Positions 27,063 to 35,336 of a DNA stretch of 64,000 nt are shown piece by piece. Below the pieces are notes generated by a model. That model ran no database searches and was not told where the DNA came from. It saw only the letters and a list, made by a program, of their open reading frames with translations. Position numbers and translations under genes: made by a program. This stretch comes from Euryarchaeota archaeon UBA24 (GTDB lineage Archaea > Halobacteriota > Halobacteria > Halobacteriales > Hikarchaeaceae): NCBI GenBank assembly GCA_002503845.1, contig DASO01000010.1:194240-258239 (forward strand), read 5' to 3'. Positions within the stretch are counted from its first letter, which is position 1. Each line of letters starts with the position of its first letter.

Positions 27063-27710
27063 ATGAATTTAGAAGACCTAAGAGAGATTCAAATTGAGGA
27101 AAGAACTAGAAGTGATCTACAACCATTGTTAGATTCGTTTTATGTTGATGTATCAGAATATCTACAAAACCTTCGAGTTGAAAAGGAAAATATTTTACAA
27201 GGGGATGTTGATTCTGTGGACGCAAAAACGATTCGCAGGATAGACGATGAAATTAAAACAGTAGTGGGAGTGGTAGAAGTCATATACGATCGCCGAGTTG
27301 GTAAAATTCTCAAAGGGGCTAGCCTGACGGCTGCAGGATTGGGGGAGAGAGATGGAAGTTTGGCAGGAGAGGAAGTTGGATTGTTTAGGAATCTAGTTGA
27401 GTTATTGCAAAATAATAGAAATGAGATTTTACAGCGTGTATCTTCAGAAGAAAAAAATCACACTCAGCAGGAGGTGGAAACAAACCAAATAAGTGAACAG
27501 AAATCGCCTCAAAAAAATATGGATCAGGCGGAAGAGGGGGAAGTCTCCAACATTACAATCAAAGTTGTGCAAGAGGTAGGAGAAATTTATGGAGTTGATG
27601 GGAACACATATGATCTTAAGGAAGGCGAAATAATTTCCCTTCCAAAGGAAAACGCAGAGCCACTAATAAAAGCCAAAGTTGTGCAAATTACGGATGGAGT
27701 TGAACAGTAG
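27063..27710 (+). CDS. GINS-family replication protein (Gins51-like)
   Basis: GINS links the MCM helicase to RecJ/GAN and primase at the fork. Residues 1-110 form the helical A domain (MNLEDLREIQIEERTRSDLQPL, YDRRVGKILKGAS). A charged, low-complexity linker follows (about 128-165). The small beta B domain is at the end (VVQEVGEIYGVDGNTYDLKEGEIISLPKENAEPLI, seen as its parts). This A-then-B order is the Gins51 type. It directly follows priS, a conserved archaeal pairing. The last 23 nt overlap the convergent mutY gene. Confidence 0.9.
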   Translation: MNLEDLREIQIEERTRSDLQPLLDSFYVDVSEYLQNLRVEKENILQGDVDSVDAKTIRRIDDEIKTVVGVVEVIYDRRVGKILKGASLTAAGLGERDGSLAGEEVGLFRNLVELLQNNRNEILQRVSSEEKNHTQQEVETNQISEQKSPQKNMDQAEEGEVSNITIKVVQEVGEIYGVDGNTYDLKEGEIISLPKENAEPLIKAKVVQITDGVEQ

Positions 27711-28611
27711 GTGGTTCTTTCAGTTTGTTGATCTGGATTAGACCTTCGGATTCAAGAGTGTGAAGGAGTTTTGACAATAAATCGGAGTTATACTCAGGGG
27801 GCATTGAAGAAGTAAGTTTAGAATCTAGGTCGGGGACGGGGAGAGCGTCTGTTTTAGACAAAATATTGATAATTTCACCTCGGATTTGTCTAGTGCTCCC
27901 TTTGAAACTTGGGGGACGGGGCGAGAGTGGTGTGGAAAATTCTTGGTTAGAATAGGCATTGCAATGATTCCTCCAAGGGCACGATTTTAGATCACACAGG
28001 GGATTTGGTTTGCAAATAGTAGCCCCCAATTCCATCATGGCATTGTTCCATATTCGAGAATGGTTTGGGGGCATGATTTGATTGGCTACTTGTTCTATAT
28101 CAGAGAGGTTTTCGAAGGGTCCAAAAAAGCGATAGATAACACGTTTTACATTGGTGTCAAGGGTAGGACCCCCATTATTGAATGCAAAACTAGCAATTGC
28201 ATTTGCAGTGTAAGGACCAATTCCGGGGAGTTTTTGTAGCGAATCTAGAGAGTTGGGTATTTCACCGTTAAAATTGTGAACTATCTCAATTGCAGTTTCT
28301 CTAAGAAAGCGGGCTCTGCGATTGTAGCCTAATCGGTGTGTAGTCCAAAATTTCAATACATCCGATAGATGAGAATTTGCTAACAACTCGATGGAGGGCC
28401 ATATTGATAAAAATTCTTCCCAGGCAGTGACCACTCGGGTGAGTTGAGTTTGTTGGCTCATGACTTCGGATACAAGTATCGGATATGCATCTGTAGTTTC
28501 TCTCCAAGGAAATTTACGGTGATGTAGTTGATACCATTCAATTAAATGGTCCTGAACAAGTGATAGATCAATATTGATGAAATTATGTAGAATATCATCA
28601 TATTTTGACAT
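27688..28611 (-). CDS. mutY: MutY-type adenine DNA glycosylase
   Basis: Removes adenine mispaired with 8-oxoguanine. The catalytic region SEVMSQQTQLTRV holds the glutamate, and the helix-hairpin-helix LPGIGPYTANAIASFAF is followed by LDTNVKRVIYRFFG with the catalytic aspartate. The iron-sulfur ligands are C-x5-C-x4-C-x5-C (ending KSCPWRNHC). The last 90 residues form a predicted winged-helix tail instead of the NUDIX-like domain, ending at 307 residues. I use ATG 28611 (MSKYDDILHNF); the longer frame runs into the divergent promoter. Convergent overlap with gins. Confidence 0.92.
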   Translation of the reverse strand: MSKYDDILHNFINIDLSLVQDHLIEWYQLHHRKFPWRETTDAYPILVSEVMSQQTQLTRVVTAWEEFLSIWPSIELLANSHLSDVLKFWTTHRLGYNRRARFLRETAIEIVHNFNGEIPNSLDSLQKLPGIGPYTANAIASFAFNNGGPTLDTNVKRVIYRFFGPFENLSDIEQVANQIMPPNHSRIWNNAMMELGATICKPNPLCDLKSCPWRNHCNAYSNQEFSTPLSPRPPSFKGSTRQIRGEIINILSKTDALPVPDLDSKLTSSMPPEYNSDLLSKLLHTLESEGLIQINKLKEPPTVQLHP

Positions 28612-28714
28612 GTTAAGATGGTAGAGATGATGGAAATTAGTTGTAACGGTTAGAAAATGAAATTTTAACAGGAAATGGCGAAAACTTTTTCGTTGGGGGT
28701 AAGGTTTTGATGAC

Positions 28715-29827
28715 ATGGTAGCTAGAAATGAAACTAACGTGTCGCGAATAATGTTGTTGATTTTGGGTTTGGTTTTAGCACTTATACTAGCTTTCGTCGT
28801 GTATGAATTCATAGGCACATTCGTCGTGGGTTTATTTATTTACTATATATCGAAACCCGTATACTCCAAATTAAATCAAGATATAAAATCCTCAGGTTTG
28901 GCTGCATTTTCTGCTTTGGTGGTGGTGGCACTTCCAATCTTATTAGTCATAGGATATACACTTTCTATTGGAATTCAAGAATTTGGTAAATTAATTCATC
29001 AGTATCAACTTGAAACTTTGGCTCAATATTTGGGGCCATATGCAGAGATATCTGCTGTGACTACTCCAATTGAACAGGTGTTTTCAGGAGGGGTTGTAGA
29101 TGCAATAGTGGAGAGCGTGGATAGAATAGCGTCGTACATAGCAGTAATAGGTGGTGTAGTTCTCCATATGTTTTTGGCACTATCCATTGCGTTCTACCTT
29201 CTGACAGGCGGTCCGGATTTATCTCAATGGGTTATGAAAAATTTTGCAGATGATAGAGGAATATTCGAGAGATATGCCACCAAAGTTGATCGGAGTTTTC
29301 ACCAAGTTTTTGTGGGGAATATACTGAACGTATTGATAACTGCAGCTATAGGAGTAATAGTATACACCGTTATCGCAATTTGGTTGGGAGACAGTTACAC
29401 TCAGATTCCATACCCAGCAGTACTAGGAATACTCGCAGGAGTGGCTAGTTTAATTCCAATAGTTGGTATGAAAATAATCTATATTCCAACGACATTGTAT
29501 TTGTTACTGCAAGGATTCCTTTCCGGAGGTCAAGATTCGTTGATCCTTCCAATTGTGTTTTTGATAGCATCGTTTGTAGTTGTAGATTGCATCCCTGATT
29601 TAATTATTCGCCCGTATGTTTCGGGGAAGAATTTGCATGTGGGAATGATCATGTTTTCTTACATATTTGGACCATTGATATTTGGTTGGTATGGTATATT
29701 TTTGGGCCCAATGTTTTGTATACTTATTTTGCATTTTGGAGAATTAATACTTCCAGAAATTATGGAAGGTGGTCGAAAAGAGGGGGTAGAATCTAAGAAG
29801 AAAAGAAGGAGTAAGAAGAAAAATTGA
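28715..29827 (+). CDS. AI-2E/PerM-family membrane transporter
   Basis: A 370-residue multi-pass membrane protein of the AI-2E transporter (PerM) family, with about eight hydrophobic segments. Typical parts are FVVGLFIYYISKPVYSKL near residue 35, IAFYLLTGGPDLS near 160, GILAGVASLIPIVGMKIIYIP near 235 and DLIIRPYVSGKNLHVGMIMFSYIFGPLIFGWYG near 295. The tail is very basic (KKKRRSKKKN). Members export small molecules or act in Na/H exchange; the substrate is not predictable. It is divergent from mutY and ends 6 nt before convergent folD. Confidence 0.88.
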   Translation: MVARNETNVSRIMLLILGLVLALILAFVVYEFIGTFVVGLFIYYISKPVYSKLNQDIKSSGLAAFSALVVVALPILLVIGYTLSIGIQEFGKLIHQYQLETLAQYLGPYAEISAVTTPIEQVFSGGVVDAIVESVDRIASYIAVIGGVVLHMFLALSIAFYLLTGGPDLSQWVMKNFADDRGIFERYATKVDRSFHQVFVGNILNVLITAAIGVIVYTVIAIWLGDSYTQIPYPAVLGILAGVASLIPIVGMKIIYIPTTLYLLLQGFLSGGQDSLILPIVFLIASFVVVDCIPDLIIRPYVSGKNLHVGMIMFSYIFGPLIFGWYGIFLGPMFCILILHFGELILPEIMEGGRKEGVESKKKRRSKKKN

Positions 29828-29833
29828 GCTGAG

Positions 29834-30718
29834 CTATAAAGATATATTTGATTGCAAACTTGCTGCTTGAACTGTGTTGTACATGAGCATTGCACGAGTC
29901 ATGGGGCCCACGCCTCCGGGGACTGGAGTAATGGCTTTGGCTTTTTTGCTCACACTATCAAATTCAACATCTCCTGCCAAGTGATATCCTTTTTCACTAT
30001 CATCGTCTACTCGATTGACACCAACATCGATGACAATTACACCATCAGATACCATAGATCCGGTGATAAATTCGGGCACTCCGAGGGCGGCGATGATGAT
30101 ATCTGCTTCTCGTGTTTTATTAGCCAAATCTCGTGTTCGAGAATGGCAAATCGTCACGGTTGCATTTCCACCAGATGATTTCTGTAATAATAAATTTGCT
30201 AGAGGTTTTCCAACAATATTTGATCTTCCTACGACGACTATGTCTTTTCCAGAGGTATCTACGTCAATGGACTCAAGTAATTTTTGTATCCCATGGGGAG
30301 TGCAGGGTTTATACCGAGGGTTTCCAGAGACGAGGAGGCCAACATTCTCGGGGTGGAATCCATCTACATCTTTCATCGGATCAAGGTGAAAAAGAAGCTC
30401 TTGTTCAGGGATGTGGGAAGGCAAGGGCATTTGGACTAGATAACCATGCACATCAGAATCAGAATTTAATTTATTGAGAACCGAAAAAAGTTCCTCAGAA
30501 GAAGAAGTGGGATCGAGAACGATATCAGTAGCATTCATTCCTAGTTCTTCACAATCGCGTTGTTTCATGGAAACATAGGTTTTACTTGCAGGATCATCGC
30601 TCATTAAAACAGTGGCTAATCCAGGAGTAACTCCAGAATTTTGTAAGGTATCAATTTGAGTTTTAAGATCTTCTCGTATCAGAGTAGCAACCGCATTTCC
30701 ATCAATAATATGGACCAT
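29834..30718 (-). CDS. folD: FolD, methylene-THF dehydrogenase/cyclohydrolase
   Basis: Bifunctional enzyme interconverting 5,10-methylene- and 10-formyl-tetrahydrofolate. Motifs: YVSMKQRDCEELGM with the catalytic lysine near residue 55, VQMPLPSHIPE, PCTPHGIQKLLE, the nucleotide loop VVGRSNIVGKPLANLLL near 165 and the C-terminal TPVPGGVGPMTRAMLM. I choose ATG 30718 (MVHIIDGNAVA), giving 294 residues; ten more in-frame residues upstream are not family-like. It lies 71 nt downstream of glyA on the same strand, so serine-derived one-carbon units can flow directly into the folate pool. Confidence 0.96.
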   Translation of the reverse strand: MVHIIDGNAVATLIREDLKTQIDTLQNSGVTPGLATVLMSDDPASKTYVSMKQRDCEELGMNATDIVLDPTSSSEELFSVLNKLNSDSDVHGYLVQMPLPSHIPEQELLFHLDPMKDVDGFHPENVGLLVSGNPRYKPCTPHGIQKLLESIDVDTSGKDIVVVGRSNIVGKPLANLLLQKSSGGNATVTICHSRTRDLANKTREADIIIAALGVPEFITGSMVSDGVIVIDVGVNRVDDDSEKGYHLAGDVEFDSVSKKAKAITPVPGGVGPMTRAMLMYNTVQAASLQSNISL

Positions 30719-30789
30719 TGAGGAAGATTTGACACGAGCGCTCTTCAAGCCTTGGATTTGCTACAAGATAGCAAAGTATAAACCAAATA

Positions 30790-32037
30790 TTAAGAATATA
30801 GAGGATGGTTTTTACAGAGTGATTCAACTTCTTTTGAAACAGAAATTTGTGTAGAAGTATCGTCTGGGTTGTTGATCATTTGAACAATGAGGTTTCCGAT
30901 AGTCATGCAATCTTCTTCTGTGAAACCACGGGTGGTCAGTGCGGGAGTTCCAGCCCGAATGCCACTAGCTAAGAAAGGAGATCTAGTTTCCCCAGGAACT
31001 GTGTTTGCATTGAGGACTATATCAACAGATTCTAGATTATTTTGAACTTCTTTTCCAGTAGAATCAGGATGGGAATGCCGTAAATCGACCAAAACTAAAT
31101 GGGTATCAGTGCCATCAGAAACTAATTTTAATCCACCATCTTGGAGCGACTTCCCAAGGGCTTGTGCATTTTTGACTGTTTGGGCTGCGTAGTTAGAAAA
31201 TTCAGGAGTGAGTGCCTCTGCGAAACCAACCGCTTTTCCTACTATGTTATGCAAAAGCGGTCCTCCTTGCATACCGGGCATGACTGCAGAATCTATTTTA
31301 GAAGCATATTCGTCATTGCACAGTATGAGTCCTCCACGGCCCGAGCGGATAGTTTTATGAGTTGATCCGGTTACAAAATCTGCGTGGTTTACGGGAGAGG
31401 GGTGTTGCCCCCCTGCAATGAGTCCGGTTATGTGAGCCATGTCTGCTAGGTGATAGGCACCAACATCGTGCGCTATTTCTTGAAATCGATCCCATTCAAC
31501 AATTCGAGGATAAGCAGAAAATCCAGATACGATTATATCGGGTTTGAAACTTTTTGCAATTTTTTCCACAGAATCATGGTCGATATAACCTGTTGAAGGA
31601 TCTACTTCATAATGTTGAATGTCGTAGAAGCGTCCGGAAAAGTTCGCAGGGTGACCATGGCTAAGATGACCACCATGTGTCAAAGACATAGATAAAATTT
31701 TATCCCCGGGTTTTAGTACAGCGAAATAGACACCCATGTTCGCTTGAGTCCCAGAGTGGGGTTGTACGTTGACATGTTCGGCATTCCAGATTTTTTTGGC
31801 GCGGTCGATGGCTAATTGTTCTATTTGATCGACGTATTCACACCCACCATAATATCTAGATCCAGGGTATCCTTCTGCGTATTTATTTGTAAAAATGCAC
31901 CCTTGAGCTTCTAAGACAGCTTGTGAAACGTGATTTTCACTAGCTATCATTGATAATGTATTCCGTTGACGTTTTAGTTCTAGTTCTAATAGTTCTGCAA
32001 CAAGAGGATCTGATGCACTAATATTTGGTTGGTCCAT
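30790..32037 (-). CDS. glyA: Serine hydroxymethyltransferase
   Basis: PLP enzyme converting serine and tetrahydrofolate into glycine and methylene-THF. The PLP lysine is in TGSTHKTIRSGRGGLI near residue 228. Other landmarks are MIASENHVSQAVLEAQG, YAEGYPGSRYYGGCEYVDQIE, VNVQPHSGTQANMGVY and ADMAHITGLIAGG. Length 415 is normal. TTTAAATT lies about 27 nt before the start, so the transcript is probably leaderless. With folD it forms a one-carbon operon. Confidence 0.97.
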   Translation of the reverse strand: MDQPNISASDPLVAELLELELKRQRNTLSMIASENHVSQAVLEAQGCIFTNKYAEGYPGSRYYGGCEYVDQIEQLAIDRAKKIWNAEHVNVQPHSGTQANMGVYFAVLKPGDKILSMSLTHGGHLSHGHPANFSGRFYDIQHYEVDPSTGYIDHDSVEKIAKSFKPDIIVSGFSAYPRIVEWDRFQEIAHDVGAYHLADMAHITGLIAGGQHPSPVNHADFVTGSTHKTIRSGRGGLILCNDEYASKIDSAVMPGMQGGPLLHNIVGKAVGFAEALTPEFSNYAAQTVKNAQALGKSLQDGGLKLVSDGTDTHLVLVDLRHSHPDSTGKEVQNNLESVDIVLNANTVPGETRSPFLASGIRAGTPALTTRGFTEEDCMTIGNLIVQMINNPDDTSTQISVSKEVESLCKNHPLYS

Positions 32038-32145
32038 TGGGTTTGTTTGAAGATATGGTAGAATTTAAACCCTTGTTAAAAAAAATCACATAGAGACTAG
32101 TTATCTATGCGCGAGATTGAGTTAGATACTCGAATGAGTAAAATA

Positions 32146-32218
32146 GTCCGGGTGCGAGAATTGAACCCGCGTCTCGGGCTCCACAAGCCGGAAGGATAAC
32201 CACTACCCTAACCCGGAC
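32146..32218 (-). tRNA. tRNA-His (GTG)
   Basis: On the minus strand a 73-nt cloverleaf with an eight-pair acceptor arm: the extra G at position -1 is encoded and pairs with C73, the identity feature of tRNA-His. The anticodon loop is CTTGTGGA with anticodon GTG. The T arm is GCGGG-TTCAATT-CTCGC. CCA is not encoded. It lies between glyA and a convergent unknown gene start. Confidence 0.95.
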
Positions 32219-32304
32219 ACGAGTCAGAGTACTTGATCATAGTGGAAATACATTCTGATTCTGAAGGAGATTTTATTAACGCAGGGAACGGTGAAATAAT
32301 AGAA

Positions 32305-32754
32305 GTGTCGATTACAGAACGGATTTATATCAAGAATCACTCGCAAATATGTGCACAATTGGGTGTCAGAATACCAAAAAAAGTGTTTAGTGGCGCTACT
32401 CTAGATCTTCTTTTTACAGGAGAAATTGAAAAAATAGATGAATCATTTCGTGGGTACATATACGCATTTGCAAAAGATTTTTTAGATTGTGGTTGTGAGT
32501 CAAATCCATATTGCGAGCATCCAGAAAAAAAGTTTATGGAATATGTGCTTAAAGTGAGGAAAGAGGGAAAATCTCCAGAGGAAATTGTAGATAGAATGGG
32601 AAAAGATTACATGGTATATTCATATCCAGCAGATGTTGTTTCGTTTTTAGATGATTCTATTAGAACATTAGAAGTTTTGGAAGCTATTGCAAAGGTAGAG
32701 GGAAATGAAGAGATGGGGGAAAGTATCAGAACAGAAAAAAAATTACTGATATAA
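32305..32754 (+). CDS. Haloarchaeal-type conserved protein (DUF5814-like)
   Basis: The sequence KIPKKVFSGATLDLLFTGEIEK-like region (IPKKVFSGATLDLLF), DFLDCGCESNPYCEHPEKKFMEYVL and YMVYSYPADVVSFLDDSIRTLEVLE agree with a haloarchaeal family that I recall as DUF5814 and that is annotated near helicases. The cluster CGCESNPYC-x-H may bind a metal. I choose GTG 32305 (MSITERIYIKNHSQ), since homologues start at this point; a TTG 24 codons upstream is possible. Function unknown. Soluble, about 149 residues. Confidence 0.75.
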   Translation: MSITERIYIKNHSQICAQLGVRIPKKVFSGATLDLLFTGEIEKIDESFRGYIYAFAKDFLDCGCESNPYCEHPEKKFMEYVLKVRKEGKSPEEIVDRMGKDYMVYSYPADVVSFLDDSIRTLEVLEAIAKVEGNEEMGESIRTEKKLLI

Positions 32755-32758
32755 AAAT

Positions 32759-33154
32759 TCAGATATTCCAAGAATCAATGGCATCATTTTCCGCATCTAA
32801 ATCTTCGAGAAAAATCACCTCTGATTCTGCTTCTCGCTCGCGGAGAGCAGATATGTATCTCTTGTACTCTGCAAGTTGTTCTCGTAAATGGCCTGCTTCC
32901 AACTCTAGGCGTTCGTGGTCACGGAGGAAACTTGTTGGGACCTCAATCCTAGGGGGAAATCCAGCGTCAGAATCTGTTAGAGGATCTTCAGGGACTACCC
33001 TAACCTGACCCCTGCGTTCTACGAACATTCTAACGTAATCACGGAAAACCGTAGACAAGGACATTCCATTTTCTTTCGCGATGTGTTGAAGAGACTCAAA
33101 TGTCTGTTCATTGACACGGAAAGATATGGTTTTATTTTTGTTTGTTTTCCTCAT
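32759..33154 (-). CDS. Ribbon-helix-helix (CopG-type) DNA-binding protein
   Basis: Residues 1-48 form a ribbon-helix-helix domain: TISFRVNEQTFESLQHIAKENGMSLSTVFRDYVRMFV. After a linker with PPRIEVPTSF there is a coiled coil at about 82-112 (ERLELEAGHLREQLAEYKRYISALRERE) and an acidic tail. It probably represses or organises nearby DNA as a dimer. TATA-like AATTAAATAG (33178-33187 on the minus strand) is centred 28 nt before the start, fitting a leaderless mRNA. It follows the RPA/RPAP pair with its own promoter. Target unknown; autoregulation is possible. Confidence 0.85.
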   Translation of the reverse strand: MRKTNKNKTISFRVNEQTFESLQHIAKENGMSLSTVFRDYVRMFVERRGQVRVVPEDPLTDSDAGFPPRIEVPTSFLRDHERLELEAGHLREQLAEYKRYISALREREAESEVIFLEDLDAENDAIDSWNI

Positions 33155-33177
33155 AGTGGATTAGACTAGGCCTCCAA

Positions 33178-33213
33178 CTATTTAATTGTTCGTCAGACCT
33201 CAACGTGTCAGAC
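33178..33213 (-). promoter_or_regulatory. TATA box and GTCAGAC direct repeats before the RHH gene
   Basis: On the minus strand AATTAAATAG (33187-33178) sits about 28 nt before the RHH start codon. Immediately upstream of it, read on the plus strand, GTCAGAC occurs at 33192-33198 and again at 33207-33213, 15 nt apart, next to the RPAP stop codon. RHH dimers often bind tandem half-sites of this size, so this is a plausible operator; chance is not excluded. Confidence 0.35.
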
Positions 33214-33222
33214 GGTGTGCAG

Positions 33223-33795
33223 CTACAAGGGCTCCATCAAACTTTCTAGTGCCAATAAGGCAGTATCGTGATGTATCGTTGGGTCTTCTCCGTAGTGTGT
33301 TTTTGCTCGTTCTGCATACGGAGTGGGATTTTCTCTGAAAGAGGATATGCGTTCCAGAGTTTGTATTGCTGTTTCGGCAACCCAACGATCTCTAGTTAAG
33401 GAATCTACTTCAGTTACAGATTCGGGCCTAATAGATATACTTAGCTCATCGTCCTCGCGAGAATAGATGTTAGGTTTTCCAGTTACAGCAACATATGTAG
33501 GAGGGTCTAGTTTTCTGAGGACGCTTGTAGAGTTTGGTTGATATTGTCCAGAGTAGATATGGAATATCCCAGTGGGATCAGATATTCTTCCATGCCACCA
33601 CTCGGAATCATTTCCTATGTTGTCTAGTTGAGTTAGTGTACCAACAATGAAAACACGGTTTGCATGTATTCCTGTTGGAAGTAAAATATAATTCGGAGCG
33701 CGTTCGTCATCGGATTCTTTGAAAGTGTGAGTTGCTATATTAAATTCACTTGCAAAAACCCTACGGGCAACTTCACGAGAGATAGAAACGCTCAT
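33223..33795 (-). CDS. RPA-associated OB-fold protein (RPAP, COG3390-like)
   Basis: In haloarchaea and related archaea a second OB-fold protein is encoded next to RPA and is co-purified with it. This 190-residue copy has VSISREVARRVFASEFNIATHTFKES at the start, then an OB-fold with VFIVGTLTQLDNIGNDSEWWHGRISDPTGIFHIYSGQYQP-like strands (seen as VFIVGTLTQ, WWHGRISDPTG, FHIYSGQYQP) and VAVTGKPNIYSREDDELSISIRPE. The C-terminal 60 residues are helical. Its start codon overlaps the last base of the RPA gene, so they are translated together. Confidence 0.88.
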   Translation of the reverse strand: MSVSISREVARRVFASEFNIATHTFKESDDERAPNYILLPTGIHANRVFIVGTLTQLDNIGNDSEWWHGRISDPTGIFHIYSGQYQPNSTSVLRKLDPPTYVAVTGKPNIYSREDDELSISIRPESVTEVDSLTRDRWVAETAIQTLERISSFRENPTPYAERAKTHYGEDPTIHHDTALLALESLMEPL

Positions 33796-34721
33796 CAGAT
33801 CGACCTCGCTTGAATCAAAATTGAATCCGTATCAATTGGATCAGATAGAAGTTGTGCTTCATTTGCTATTAAGTATCTGCTAAATTTAGAGCCCTGGATT
33901 TTATAATATTTTCCGAGAAGCATATTGCGCATTTTTGTAAGAACTACGCCAGTATCAACAGCCTCTGTTGCCATTGTCTCGGCATCGGAAAGGTTTATTC
34001 CGGTGAGAAACTCAGTGGTTTGTTCATTGAGTATAACTTCAAATACATTGATTCCATCGTCTATCACTCCTTTTAGACGTAAATCATATTTTCCATCTAC
34101 TTCTCCGTGTTCTGCGCAAGCGCCATTCTGAAGGACACGTGTGCAAGAATCAACTGTGCATCGTTTGATAAGCCCACTTCCAGATTGGATGTCCACAAGT
34201 GCCCCTTCAATTGAAGTGGAACCATCTCCGATTTCAATGTCTTGGTCCAATGGTTCTATTATCGTTGTTCGGTTGAGTTTTATAGAAAATCTACCGCCCC
34301 ATTCATCAGTTACGACATTTTTTAGAAGATAATTCCCATTTGCTTCAAGGGTTGGGAGATTAGATTTAGACCACTTTGTAAATTTAATCGTTCCAGTTTC
34401 ATCTCCGGCTAGACCAACTTGATCAATGGAATCACTAGTTGGGTCCCAAAGATCGACTATTTTGATTTGAAGGTCTACCCACTGCCCAGATGAATTAATG
34501 TCTCCGACTTTGATCTGAGAATTGGATTTGTTTGTTGCCGCCGTAGAACTTTTGTATTCAGGTGCGTTTCGATTGACAACACTTCGGATAGCCTCTTCTA
34601 GAGGAACGCTATAGCCTTCCACGAGGGTGCGTAATTGAGATTCTATTTCATCTACCTCAATTTGAAATGTGTCTGAATGTCTGTCATGTAATTCTTCCGC
34701 TTTCTTACGTAAATCAATCAT
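33795..34721 (-). CDS. rpa: Replication protein A (single-stranded DNA-binding)
   Basis: The protein covers single-stranded DNA in replication and repair. An N-terminal helical region (about 1-55) is followed by two OB-folds: GDINSSGQWVDLQIKIVDLWDPTSDSIDQVGLAGDETGTIKFTKW-like strands near 75-130 (seen as WVDLQIKIVDLW and DETGTIKFTKW) and a second at about 165-250. A zinc-finger-like CTVDSCTRVLQNGACAEHG lies near residue 190. I choose ATG 34721 (MIDLRKKAEELH), since GGTGA precedes it at good spacing; ATG four codons earlier is possible. Partner of RPAP immediately downstream. Confidence 0.92.
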   Translation of the reverse strand: MIDLRKKAEELHDRHSDTFQIEVDEIESQLRTLVEGYSVPLEEAIRSVVNRNAPEYKSSTAATNKSNSQIKVGDINSSGQWVDLQIKIVDLWDPTSDSIDQVGLAGDETGTIKFTKWSKSNLPTLEANGNYLLKNVVTDEWGGRFSIKLNRTTIIEPLDQDIEIGDGSTSIEGALVDIQSGSGLIKRCTVDSCTRVLQNGACAEHGEVDGKYDLRLKGVIDDGINVFEVILNEQTTEFLTGINLSDAETMATEAVDTGVVLTKMRNMLLGKYYKIQGSKFSRYLIANEAQLLSDPIDTDSILIQARSI

Positions 34722-34822
34722 ATTTATCACCATCTCCGCGTTTTTCTAATAGGAGATAATGTAATCTTTGTGTGAGAGTTTAATAATACTTTCCAAGTGG
34801 TGTGAAAGTGAAATTATAGTAA

Positions 34823-35260
34823 TTAAGATCCCCAAAAATCCTCTCGACTGCCGAGATTTGGCCGGGAGGTTCGGAGAGGTTTTCCAGGGAGTTCCTCGGA
34901 AGAGGTAGACTCTTCATCTTCTTCGATTAGAGGTAAGCGCTCGATTTCATCTGCTCGGGCATGATTAGCTTTCAGACTAGTTATTTTTACTAGAGATCTT
35001 GCGTCGGGCAAGACACCATCAACGAAAACCACAAAACCATCTTCGGTGTGGCCAACTCCCGCGCCGCTTTCATGGATATCAGTTACGGTGACGATGACTT
35101 CTTCGCCTATTGTAACAGGTTGTTGTTTTAGTTCGCGGATTGGGAGACTATAATGATTACACCATTCCATCCCACTCCGATTGGCATAAAACTGACATCC
35201 TAGACCTTGGAACCGTTCAGAGAAACTGGGGCATTCGGCCTCTAGAGGACAATTCGGCAT
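34823..35260 (-). CDS. TRAM-domain protein with N-terminal four-cysteine cluster
   Basis: The N-terminus MPNCPLEAECPSFSERFQGLGCQFYANRSGMEWCNHY carries four cysteines (about residues 4, 10, 22 and 34, the last followed by NH) that could hold zinc or an iron-sulfur cluster. A TRAM RNA-binding domain follows: VTIGEEVIVTVTDIHESGAGVGHTEDGFVVFVDG. The acidic low-complexity stretch DEESTSSEEL and the C-terminal end GSREDFWGS are shared with haloarchaeal homologues as I recall them. Function unknown, probably RNA-related. It is divergent from the DUF373 gene with 76 nt between. Confidence 0.85.
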   Translation of the reverse strand: MPNCPLEAECPSFSERFQGLGCQFYANRSGMEWCNHYSLPIRELKQQPVTIGEEVIVTVTDIHESGAGVGHTEDGFVVFVDGVLPDARSLVKITSLKANHARADEIERLPLIEEDEESTSSEELPGKPLRTSRPNLGSREDFWGS

Positions 35261-35336
35261 GCGAAATTTAGTTATTCTGCTGCCTAAACGCTTGCGTTCC
35301 CAAAAACGTAACCCCTCTGGGGTCGACTACGCAACT

